A stretch of 64,000 bases of DNA from NCBI GenBank assembly GCA_943788725.1, contig CALSRJ010000001.1:124001-188000 (forward strand), given 5' to 3'. The notes beneath the pieces are model-generated. The model saw only the letters and a program-made list of their open reading frames with translations. It was not told the DNA's origin and did no database searches. The DNA is from an uncultured Flavobacteriales bacterium (GTDB lineage: Bacteria; Bacteroidota; Bacteroidia; Flavobacteriales_G; Salibacteraceae). A program made the translations under genes and the position numbers. Shown here piece after piece: positions 1-6,779 of the stretch (its first letter is position 1; each line of letters starts with the position of its first letter).

Positions 1-705
1 CGCGAGAGTGCGGCAGGACTCGGATTTACAGAATTGTGGTCCTACGACAAGAAGAAGGCTTCTTTCCATAAAGAGATCAAGTACCTGTCTTTGGACGAGG
101 GTGTCTTTTACAATGAGACCTTCCGCGGGCTTCGTTCCTTGCTCAATTTCAAGACCGCAAAATTCAATAAGAAATACTTGGGTACAGAAGGGTTGATTCG
201 CAAAGGCATGCAGTCTACTGAATTCTTTGACCGCGACTTTAGGATTGAGGGTGAATGCTTTTCAGAGGGCATGGCCAAATCTCCGCATGCCATTGGATAC
301 ATCGAGCCCAGTGATCGGATAACGATGATCATGAATATTATTGAAGGTGTAAATTCAGGCCAACTTTCTATTTACCACCACAACTTCATTGATTTTGATC
401 CCGCGACGGCCAAGAAGGCGAGTGTTGAGGAGTTCTTTGAAGCCCAGTCTGTGTCTGAAACGGTTTATTATGAGGATCTCGAGACGGGTGAGATGGTAGA
501 AGAAGTGGTGACAAATGACTTGGTGCTGGAGGAGGTCATCGGATTTCAGTTTTTTGAAGATTGGTTCATCGATTCGGATAATTTCTCCATGTACAAGCGG
601 GTAAACGGAATGGTGATGCTCAAGCTTGCCCTGGATGAAACTGGAGAAGTGAGAGGGGTAAAGGCTTTCACTCCGTTTTACATCAAGTTTAATCCTAGGA
701 TGTAA
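1..705 (+). CDS. GldN-like protein, C-terminal part (5' end off the window)
   Basis: The reading frame is open from base 1, so the true start lies to the left; 234 residues are visible. No signal peptide or membrane segment is seen in this part. The second half has an IIEGVNSGQLSIY stretch, a YEDLETGE stretch and then FFEDWFID followed by a beta-rich tail. This order recalls GldN/PorN, the periplasmic type IX secretion and gliding protein (an I..GI..G.I..Y segment, then KEDWFFDK). The resemblance is a weak pattern match. The next gene looks like the GldM C-terminal domain, which supports the idea because gldM and gldN are operon partners in this phylum. If wrong, it is a hypothetical protein. 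Confidence 0.4.
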   Translation, partial: RESAAGLGFTELWSYDKKKASFHKEIKYLSLDEGVFYNETFRGLRSLLNFKTAKFNKKYLGTEGLIRKGMQSTEFFDRDFRIEGECFSEGMAKSPHAIGYIEPSDRITMIMNIIEGVNSGQLSIYHHNFIDFDPATAKKASVEEFFEAQSVSETVYYEDLETGEMVEEVVTNDLVLEEVIGFQFFEDWFIDSDNFSMYKRVNGMVMLKLALDETGEVRGVKAFTPFYIKFNPRM

Positions 706-787
706 GCAAAAGCTTACAGCGCTGGCGTGAATGTCAAACTACACTTCAACATCCAGGTAGCGAAAGGCTAACTCAAGAGAGTCCAAC

Positions 788-817
788 AAAAAAGCCCTGC
801 GAAAGCGGGGCTTTTTT
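788..817. terminator. Bidirectional rho-independent terminator
   Basis: The stem GCCCTGC/GCGGGGC (one T-G pair) closes a GAAA loop and is flanked by six A on the left and six T on the right. It can therefore stop transcription of both convergent genes, the GldN-like gene on the plus strand and the 141-aa gene on the minus strand. Confidence 0.85.
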
Positions 818-820
818 GTT

Positions 821-1246
821 TTATTTCTCAGTGATGTTAAGCTTGATGTTGGGTGCCGTGTGCACCGTTCCGTCTTTTCCGCTCACCTTGACATCGAAGA
901 CTTCGATGCTGTTGCCTATTTGCAATGCCCCTACGTATGCTTTGCAGTTGTTGCTATAGTTCGCGCCTTTGTTGCTGCATTCACTTACTCGCTCGCCTCG
1001 GTCTAAGCGCAGTTTGTAGGTGATCACCTGCCATCTTTCGTCGTCATCGTATTCGGTGACGAAAATGCCGCGGGTGCGAAGGATGTCGCTGAGTTTTACC
1101 TCGGCGTTGTCTTTTTGTCCTGCGAGGTGGGTGATGAGTATCACCTCTTCTGCGTTGGTGGAGTCTTGAGCATGGCCTGTCATACTAAAGAAGCTGATGG
1201 CTAAGAGGAGTAGGGTCAGTTGAGGGAATCCTAAAATCTGTTTCAT
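821..1246 (-). CDS. Secreted protein resembling the GldM C-terminal domain
   Basis: A 141-aa protein with an N-terminal signal peptide (hydrophobic core about residues 8-22, ending GHAQ). The mature part is beta-rich and contains WQVITYKLRL and then IEVFDVKVSGKDGT. That spacing resembles the last immunoglobulin-like domain of GldM (a hydrophobic strand, a Gly-Asx turn, then a DIKA.GPDG stretch). It lacks the transmembrane helix and long periplasmic repeats of full GldM, so it would be a single-domain homologue. The assignment is by pattern only. It is convergent with the GldN-like gene, with a shared terminator between them. Confidence 0.55.
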   Translation of the reverse strand: MKQILGFPQLTLLLLAISFFSMTGHAQDSTNAEEVILITHLAGQKDNAEVKLSDILRTRGIFVTEYDDDERWQVITYKLRLDRGERVSECSNKGANYSNNCKAYVGALQIGNSIEVFDVKVSGKDGTVHTAPNIKLNITEK

Positions 1247-1263
1247 TCCGTCGGGGTTTGCTT

Positions 1264-1271
1264 CAAAATTA
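1264..1271 (-). promoter_or_regulatory. -7 box for the 141-aa secreted protein
   Basis: TAATTTTG on the minus strand matches the Bacteroidota -7 consensus TAnnTTTG exactly and ends 17 bases before the ATG. No TTG at the usual 18-20 base spacing is seen upstream, so the call rests on the -7 box alone. Confidence 0.4.
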
Positions 1272-1546
1272 GAACAGCCTTAGCAAAAGTGATGCCTATA
1301 TCTATGTCAAAGATTTTTTACTACCAAAATGAAAGGGCAGCGATTACACATTCCCTCGGTTCAACAAGTATTTGCTGTGCTGTGGTTTAATGTACACTTG
1401 CTTTTATCGATCAGAGACTTTTCAGCTTGGTGTTTCGATTGAGTTTCCAACCCCAGCAAGGCCTCCCATCCATGGTTGATAAAATCTACAGAAAACAATT
1501 GCTAAAAATATTAGTAAACCATAATATTGTGGAAAGCTGGAGAGTG
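1272..1546. other. A+T-rich intergenic region, nothing recognised
   Basis: About 275 bases between the promoter of the 141-aa gene and the heptad array. It is richer in A+T than the flanking genes. I see no coding frame with plausible composition, no tRNA-like fold and no strong hairpin. Confidence 0.5.
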
Positions 1547-1676
1547 AAAAGCTAAAAGCTAAAAGTGAAAAGTGAAAAGTGAAAAGTGAAAAGTGAAAAG
1601 CCAACAGTCAACAGCCAACAGCGAACAGCCAACAGTCAACAGCCAACAGCCAACAGCCAACAGCCAACAGCCAACA
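1547..1676 (+). repeat. Compound heptanucleotide tandem repeat ending at the dinB start
   Basis: There are two copies of AAAAGCT, five of AAAAGTG plus a partial copy, then ten copies of NNAACAG (mostly CCAACAG, with TCAACAG and CGAACAG variants) and a final CCAACA that abuts the dinB ATG. The period is exactly 7 throughout, although the unit changes. Because 7 is not a multiple of 3, the array is coding only by chance: the frame upstream of ATG 1677 stays open to 1593. This resembles the short tandemly repeated repetitive (STRR) heptads known from cyanobacteria. Confidence 0.9.
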
Positions 1677-2900
1677 ATGTCATCGCCTACGAACAAACAT
1701 ATCCTTCACCTCGACCTCGACTCGTTTTTTGTGTCGGTAGAGCGGTTGCTTGACAGTCGGCTCAACGGTCGGCCTGTGCTCATTGGGGGGACTACCGACC
1801 GTGGGGTTGTGGCGGCTTGCAGTTATGAGGCGCGGGCGTTTGGCATCCATTCGGCCATGCCGATGCGGATGGCGCGTGAGCTTTGTCCGGAGGCCATCGT
1901 GATCAAGGGCAATAGTGGAACTTATTCCAAGTACAGCGACATGGTGACCGAGATCATGCAGGAGGAAGTGCCCGTGCTAGAGAAGACCTCGATCGATGAG
2001 TTTTATGCAGACCTGACGGGCATGGACCGCTTTTTTGGCTGCGCGAAGATGGCCGATGAGTTGCGCTACAAGATCATCAAGGAGACGGGCTTGCCCAACT
2101 CTTTTGGCTTGTCGATCAATAAGACGGTGTCTAAGGTCGCTACCGGCGAGGCCAAGCCCAACAACCGGCTGGAGATCGCGAAGGGAGAGGAGAAACATTT
2201 TCTGGCGCCGCTGTCGGTGCGCAAGATTCCGATGGTGGGAGAGAAGACCTACCAAACCTTGCGTAACCTAGGTGTTCAGCGCATCAAGACGGTGCAGGAG
2301 ATGCCGCAAGACATGATGGAGCGCGTGCTGGGACAGAATGGAAGCGTGATTTGGAAGAAGGCGAATGGCGTCGACAACAGTCCGGTCATTCCCCACAGCG
2401 ACCGCAAGAGCATCAGCACCGAACGTACGTTTGACCGCGATACCACCGATGTGGTCAAGCTCAAGGGCATCATGCTGGCCATGGGGGAGAACCTCGCCTT
2501 TCAATTGCGCCGCGGCAAGCGGCTCACGGGCTGCGTTACCGTAAAGGTGCGCTACTCCGACTTTCAGACACAGACCCTGCAGGCGCGCATTCCCTACACG
2601 TCGGCAGACCACATCCTCATCGAAAAGGTCCTGGAGCTGTTCAACAAGGCTTACAACCGCCGCTTATTGGTGCGACTGATCGGCGTGCGCTTCAGTCACC
2701 TCGTCGGCGGGGGCTACCAGATCAACCTGTTCGAAGACTCTGAAGAATACATCAACCTCTACCAAGCCATGGACCGCATCCGTGAACGTTTCGGCGACCG
2801 CGCCGTCCTCAGGGCCTCCGGTATCCACGCCCGCACCATAGGTCGGAGTAATCCCTTCGACGGCAAAGCGCCGATGTTGTTAGCTAATCGAAGAGCGTGA
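1677..2900 (+). CDS. dinB: DNA polymerase IV (Y family)
   Basis: Error-prone translesion polymerase of 407 aa, somewhat longer than E. coli DinB. The N-terminal HLDLDSFFVSVE carries the first catalytic aspartate (about D13) and SIDE near residues 106-108 supplies the Asp-Glu pair. All metal ligands are present, so this is an active polymerase and not a catalytically dead ImuB. A helix-hairpin-helix region (IPMVGEKT) and the little-finger domain follow. I start at ATG 1677 because upstream in-frame codons are only heptad repeat. It leads the dinB, dnaE, radical-SAM cluster. The family is normally induced by DNA damage; no operator is recognised here. Confidence 0.93.
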   Translation: MSSPTNKHILHLDLDSFFVSVERLLDSRLNGRPVLIGGTTDRGVVAACSYEARAFGIHSAMPMRMARELCPEAIVIKGNSGTYSKYSDMVTEIMQEEVPVLEKTSIDEFYADLTGMDRFFGCAKMADELRYKIIKETGLPNSFGLSINKTVSKVATGEAKPNNRLEIAKGEEKHFLAPLSVRKIPMVGEKTYQTLRNLGVQRIKTVQEMPQDMMERVLGQNGSVIWKKANGVDNSPVIPHSDRKSISTERTFDRDTTDVVKLKGIMLAMGENLAFQLRRGKRLTGCVTVKVRYSDFQTQTLQARIPYTSADHILIEKVLELFNKAYNRRLLVRLIGVRFSHLVGGGYQINLFEDSEEYINLYQAMDRIRERFGDRAVLRASGIHARTIGRSNPFDGKAPMLLANRRA

Positions 2901-3250
2901 TGCGTACTGTAGAGATCATACCCTACACACCTGAGTACCGCTCGCTTGAAAAGGACCGTGGTAGAAGTCGCCTATTCGGTATTCTGTTCTTTTGGCTTGA
3001 CCCAAAAGAACCAAAAGGTCAAGGCTGTGGAGAGCAATTCACTGCGCTTCCTCGCCTGACCCAATCTCGGCCGAGTGATCTTCGCCGCCGGCGAAACTTT
3101 TTGGTCTCGCTAGGGTCAGTCGGCGGTTCCCGCGAATTTCTCTCCAAGGCCGGTCGTTTTTTTGTGATTGAAAGGACCGGCCTTGGAATTGGGGAGTGTG
3201 TGCTTTCAAACGTCAAAAGAAGAGCGGGATCTGAAGGAGCTAGGAGCTAG
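2897..3250 (+). CDS. Doubtful ORF lying over a structured repeat
   Basis: A 117-codon frame that overlaps the dinB stop by four bases (ATGA). Its product is very rich in Arg, Ser and Gly, has no domain I recognise, and is laid almost entirely over the nested inverted repeats at 2987-3186. The opposite strand is open over much of the same stretch, which argues that the composition of the repeat, and not selection, keeps the frame open. It could be an annotated hypothetical protein, but I think it is more likely non-coding. Confidence 0.2.
   Translation: MMRTVEIIPYTPEYRSLEKDRGRSRLFGILFFWLDPKEPKGQGCGEQFTALPRLTQSRPSDLRRRRNFLVSLGSVGGSREFLSKAGRFFVIERTGLGIGECVLSNVKRRAGSEGARS
2987..3186. repeat. Nested inverted-repeat block (possible structured RNA or mobile repeat)
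   Basis: Five perfect inverted repeats lie in 200 bases: TTCTTTTGG/CCAAAAGAA (2987-3010, 6-base loop); CTGACCC/GGGTCAG (3056-3119); within that pair the palindrome CTCGGCCGAG (3066-3075) and TTCGCC-GCC-GGCGAA (3081-3095); and CCAAGGCCGGTC/GACCGGCCTTGG (3144-3186, T-rich loop). Together they could fold into a multibranched structure. The last hairpin might also help terminate dinB transcription. No transposase is linked to it. Confidence 0.6.
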
Positions 3251-3256
3251 GGGAGG
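3236..3256 (+). repeat. Left inverted heptad arm flanking the S23 gene
   Basis: GGAGCTAGGAGCTAGGGG is built from the heptad CTAGGAG. Its reverse complement matches 3637-3654 on the other side of the S23-family gene at 16 of 18 positions, so the two arms could pair. Confidence 0.75.
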
Positions 3257-3278
3257 TTAAGTGTAATAGATATAGAGA

Positions 3279-3650
3279 ATGAGAAATTTTAAAACATTGA
3301 AAGTTTGGCAGTTAGGGCAGAAGGTAGCCACTAAGGTTTGCCGTCTGACATCGACCATGACAGGGCAGGAGCAATTTGTATTTGCATCCCAGCTTGCTAG
3401 GGCAGCGATCTTGATTCCTAGCAATATTGCTGAGGGTAATAGCAGGCAGAGTCGAAAGGAATATGCGAGATTCATTGAAATTGCGCTTGGATCTGCGTTT
3501 GAGCTTGAAACACAACTTTTAGTGCTGAAGAGCCTTGAATTTGCTTCAGAAGATACAGTCACAAACCTAATCGAAGAGGTGGAAGAGGAACAGCGCATGC
3601 TCTCAGGACTCTTGAAGTCGTTACGAATCCCCCTAGCCCCTAGTTCCTAG
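3279..3650 (+). CDS. Four-helix-bundle protein, 23S rRNA intervening-sequence (S23/IVP) family
   Basis: A 123-aa, almost wholly helical protein. FKTLKVWQLGQKV at the N-terminus, then QLARAAILIPSNIAEGNSR and EYARFIEIALGSAFELETQLL, are the signature of the S23/IVP family. Members are encoded in 23S rRNA intervening sequences of some bacteria, and Avd of diversity-generating retroelements has the same fold. The molecular role of stand-alone members is unknown. The last residues (IPLAPSS) are encoded by the right heptad arm. The gene sits alone between dinB and dnaE, bracketed by inverted heptads, as if inserted into the cassette. Confidence 0.88.
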   Translation: MRNFKTLKVWQLGQKVATKVCRLTSTMTGQEQFVFASQLARAAILIPSNIAEGNSRQSRKEYARFIEIALGSAFELETQLLVLKSLEFASEDTVTNLIEEVEEEQRMLSGLLKSLRIPLAPSS

Positions 3651-3662
3651 CCCCTAGCTCCT
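3630..3662 (+). repeat. Right heptad arm, running into the dnaE start codon
   Basis: CCCCTAG twice, TTCCTAG, CCCCTAG and a partial CTCCT: an array of 7-base units ending directly at the dnaE ATG (3663). It is inverted relative to the arm at 3236-3256 and encodes the tail and stop of the S23 protein. Confidence 0.85.
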
Positions 3663-6600
3663 ATGTTAACCAACACCCATACCTACTTCAGCCTGAAATA
3701 CGGCACATGGAAGCCGGATAACCTGCTGCAGCAAGCGCTGGAGTGGGGGTATGATAGCGTGTGCGTTACTGACATCAACAACACTTCCGCTTGTTTGGAT
3801 TGCATACGTATCGGGCAAAAGCTCGGTATCAAAGTCATTCCAGGGGTTGATTTTCGGAATGGGGTGGACCAGCAGTTTGTGGCCATCGCTAAGAGCAATC
3901 ACGGCTTTGAACAGATCAACCGACTGTTGTCAAAGCATTTGCATACCGGCGTTTCTATACCTGACGTAGCACCTGAGCTCGAGGATGTGTTTGTCATCTA
4001 TCCCTTTCATAAGCGGTCGGTGTTGGGATTGATGGACGGGTCGAGTGCCATCGCCGGTTACATTGGGGTTTCTCCCCTTGAGCTTTCCCGCTTGCGCTTC
4101 TCGCCGCTGCGGAAGCACTTGGATCGCCTGGTTGCGCAGCCCACCGTTTCTTTCCGTGAGCAGCGCGACTTCAATGCCCATCGCTTGCTGCGCGCCATTG
4201 ACAACAATACCCTCCTCAGTAAGCTCCCCAAGAGCGAGGAGGGAGATCCACGCCACGTGCTCGTGTCTAAAGACGAGCTGGTAGAGCAGTATCGGGAGTT
4301 TCCTGAGGTCGTGCGCAATGCGGAGCAATTGATGGGGCAGTGTTCGGTCTCCTTTGCCTTTGGCGATAGCGTTCCGCCCCGAAACAAGACCAGTTATACC
4401 GGTAGTGTGCAGGGCGATTACGAACTCATCCGGAAGATTTGCGGTGAGAACATCACCTACCGATACCCCGAACTCGACGATAACATTACCTCCCGCATCG
4501 AGAAGGAGTTAGAGATCATCCGCGAGAAGGGATTCCTCTCTTACTTCCTCATCAATTGGGACATTGTATCCTACGCCCGGAGCAAGGGATACTTCTACGT
4601 TGGACGCGGAAGCGGCGCGAATAGTGTAATCGCTTACATATTGAGAATCACAGATGTAGACCCCATTGACCTCGACTTATACTTTGAGAGATTCATCAAC
4701 CTGTATCGCCGCAATCCGCCGGACTTCGACATCGATTTTTCGTGGACGGATCGGGACGATGTGACCCGCTATATTTTCGACAAATTCAAGAACGTAGCAT
4801 TGCTGGCTACCTACAGTACCTTCCAGTATCGGGCGGTGGTGCGCGAACTCGGTAAGGTCTTTGGCTTGCCTAAACTGGAGATCGACAAGCTGTCTAAGGG
4901 GAGCTTTGACATGCGTAAGCTCGACAAGCTCTCTCAGCTGGTGCTCAAGTACGGTACACTCATCCAGAACTTTCCGAGCCACTTGAGCATCCACGCCGGG
5001 GGTATTCTGATTTCTGAGTTCCCAATTGAGTACTACACGGCTACCAACATGCCGCCCAAAGGATTTCCTACCACCCAGTTTGATATGGTGGTGGCGGAGG
5101 ACGTGGGCTTGTACAAGTTCGACATCCTGAGTCAGCGCGGGCTGGGCAAGATCAAGGATGCGGTTGTGAATGTGAACCGAAACCACCCCGAGGCGCCGAT
5201 TGACATCCACGACCTGGCTCGATTCAAGCAAGACGAACAGGTCAAGGACATGCTGCGCAATGGAAAGGCCATCGGTTGTTTTTATGTAGAGTCGCCCGCC
5301 ATGCGTATGCTGCTCCAAAAATTGAGGGTAGATGACTACCTCGGATTGGTGGCGGCGAGTTCGATCATTCGTCCGGGGGTGGCCAAGTCGGGGATGATGC
5401 GGGAGTACATCAAGCGCTTCCGCGATCCAGAAGAGCGGAAAAAGGCCCATCCGGTGATGATGGACATCATGCCCGATACGTTTGGGGTGATGGTGTACCA
5501 AGAAGACGTGATCAAGGTGGCGCACTACTTCGCTGGACTCACCTTGGGGGAGGCGGATGTGCTGCGCCGCGGAATGAGCGGGAAGTATCGCTCTCGGTCT
5601 GAGTTTGAGCAGGCGAAAGAAGCCTTCTTTACCAAGGCTGTGGCCAAAGGGCATCCAAAGGAGATGGTGGAGGAGGTGTGGCGACAGACCGAGAGCTTTG
5701 CTGGCTACGCTTTTGCGAAGGGGCATTCGGCGTCGTATGCCGTGGAGAGCTACCAAAGCCTTTTCTTGAAGGCACATTATCCGCTGGAGTACCTAGTGGC
5801 TACGCTCAACAATTCGGGTGGGTTCTACCGGCCTGAGTTTTACGTGCACGAGGCGCGCATGCAGGGTGGTGTCATTGAGGCACCGTGCGTAAATCAAAGC
5901 GCGGCCGGCGCTACGGTCTGCGAAAAAACGATCTACCTCGGATTGGTCTTCGTGAAGGACTTGGATTACAAGACCGTAGAGTGGATATGCCAGGCGAGGG
6001 AGGAAGGAGGCTTGTTCGAGTCGCTGATCGACTTCACCGAGCGCGTGCCTGCGGGAATCGAGCAGGTTACCACCTTGGTCAAGGTAGGCGCCTTTCGCTT
6101 TACGGGGAAGAGCAAGAAGGAGCTCATGTGGGAAGCCCACCTGACCATAGCCAAGAAGACCAAGAAGCGATCGGTAGAACCCAAGCTTTTTCGTGAGCAG
6201 TCCAAGCTCTTCCGTTTTCCGGACTTCTACACAGCCCCGCTAGAGGAGGCTTACGATCAGATCGAACTGTTGGGGTACCCGCTCTGTGATCCCTTTCTGC
6301 TGCTCCGGCGCTCACCCAAAGGAGGAATTCTCTCTGCCGACCTCGGCGATTTCGTGGGGCAAACGGTGGTTTCTTACGGCTATTTGGTCACGGCTAAGAA
6401 CACTTCTACCAACGGGGGTGACCAGATGCACTTCGGCACCTTCATCGACCGAAAGGGCTTCTTTTTGGATACGGTACACTTCCCTAATGTGGCAAAGAAG
6501 TATCCGTTCCGCGGCCGTGGGGTGTACCGCATCATTGGCAAGGTGGCCGAGGAGTTTGGCTTCCACAGCATTGAGGTGGCTGAAATGTACAAGGAGGCCA

Positions 6601-6752
6601 TGATCGAAGATCCGCGCTACAGCGAAGAAAAGAACATCAAGAAGCCAGAACGCAAGAACTACAGGGACGTAGACAAACCGGCCATATCTACCGAAAACAA
6701 CAACCGTAACGCACAATACTTTGAGAGAAAATCAAACTCAAGTTCAAACTGA
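3663..6752 (+). CDS. DNA polymerase III alpha subunit, short DnaE2-like paralogue
   Basis: C-family polymerase of 1029 aa, well short of a usual replicative DnaE (about 1150-1500). The N-terminal PHP domain begins NTHTYFSLKYG, so the first histidine of the usual HxH metal motif is asparagine and proofreading through PHP is doubtful. The polymerase active site is intact: PDFDIDF places Asp at 354 and 356, and FDILSQ gives the third Asp near 487. The tau-binding tail of replicative enzymes appears to be missing. With dinB upstream it most resembles the damage-induced DnaE2 class, here paired with an active DinB and not with ImuA/ImuB. Confidence 0.85.
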   Translation: MLTNTHTYFSLKYGTWKPDNLLQQALEWGYDSVCVTDINNTSACLDCIRIGQKLGIKVIPGVDFRNGVDQQFVAIAKSNHGFEQINRLLSKHLHTGVSIPDVAPELEDVFVIYPFHKRSVLGLMDGSSAIAGYIGVSPLELSRLRFSPLRKHLDRLVAQPTVSFREQRDFNAHRLLRAIDNNTLLSKLPKSEEGDPRHVLVSKDELVEQYREFPEVVRNAEQLMGQCSVSFAFGDSVPPRNKTSYTGSVQGDYELIRKICGENITYRYPELDDNITSRIEKELEIIREKGFLSYFLINWDIVSYARSKGYFYVGRGSGANSVIAYILRITDVDPIDLDLYFERFINLYRRNPPDFDIDFSWTDRDDVTRYIFDKFKNVALLATYSTFQYRAVVRELGKVFGLPKLEIDKLSKGSFDMRKLDKLSQLVLKYGTLIQNFPSHLSIHAGGILISEFPIEYYTATNMPPKGFPTTQFDMVVAEDVGLYKFDILSQRGLGKIKDAVVNVNRNHPEAPIDIHDLARFKQDEQVKDMLRNGKAIGCFYVESPAMRMLLQKLRVDDYLGLVAASSIIRPGVAKSGMMREYIKRFRDPEERKKAHPVMMDIMPDTFGVMVYQEDVIKVAHYFAGLTLGEADVLRRGMSGKYRSRSEFEQAKEAFFTKAVAKGHPKEMVEEVWRQTESFAGYAFAKGHSASYAVESYQSLFLKAHYPLEYLVATLNNSGGFYRPEFYVHEARMQGGVIEAPCVNQSAAGATVCEKTIYLGLVFVKDLDYKTVEWICQAREEGGLFESLIDFTERVPAGIEQVTTLVKVGAFRFTGKSKKELMWEAHLTIAKKTKKRSVEPKLFREQSKLFRFPDFYTAPLEEAYDQIELLGYPLCDPFLLLRRSPKGGILSADLGDFVGQTVVSYGYLVTAKNTSTNGGDQMHFGTFIDRKGFFLDTVHFPNVAKKYPFRGRGVYRIIGKVAEEFGFHSIEVAEMYKEAMIEDPRYSEEKNIKKPERKNYRDVDKPAISTENNNRNAQYFERKSNSSSN

Positions 6753-6779
6753 CCTCTAACGATCCCATACCCTTTACCC

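Noticed and set aside
1422-1604. Minus-strand frame with a Phe/Ser-rich hydrophobic start
   Set aside because: Its first half is translation of the AAAAGTG heptad array and nothing after it resembles a protein family.
1547-1676. CRISPR array
   Set aside because: The units are 7 bases with no spacers, and no cas genes are present.
3236-3662. Diversity-generating retroelement, because the S23 protein resembles Avd
   Set aside because: No reverse transcriptase, template repeat or variable repeat is found nearby.
4677-5777. Long open frame (366 codons) on the minus strand within dnaE
   Set aside because: The plus strand encodes conserved DnaE motifs across the whole stretch; the antisense frame has no recognisable domain and is a by-product of codon bias.
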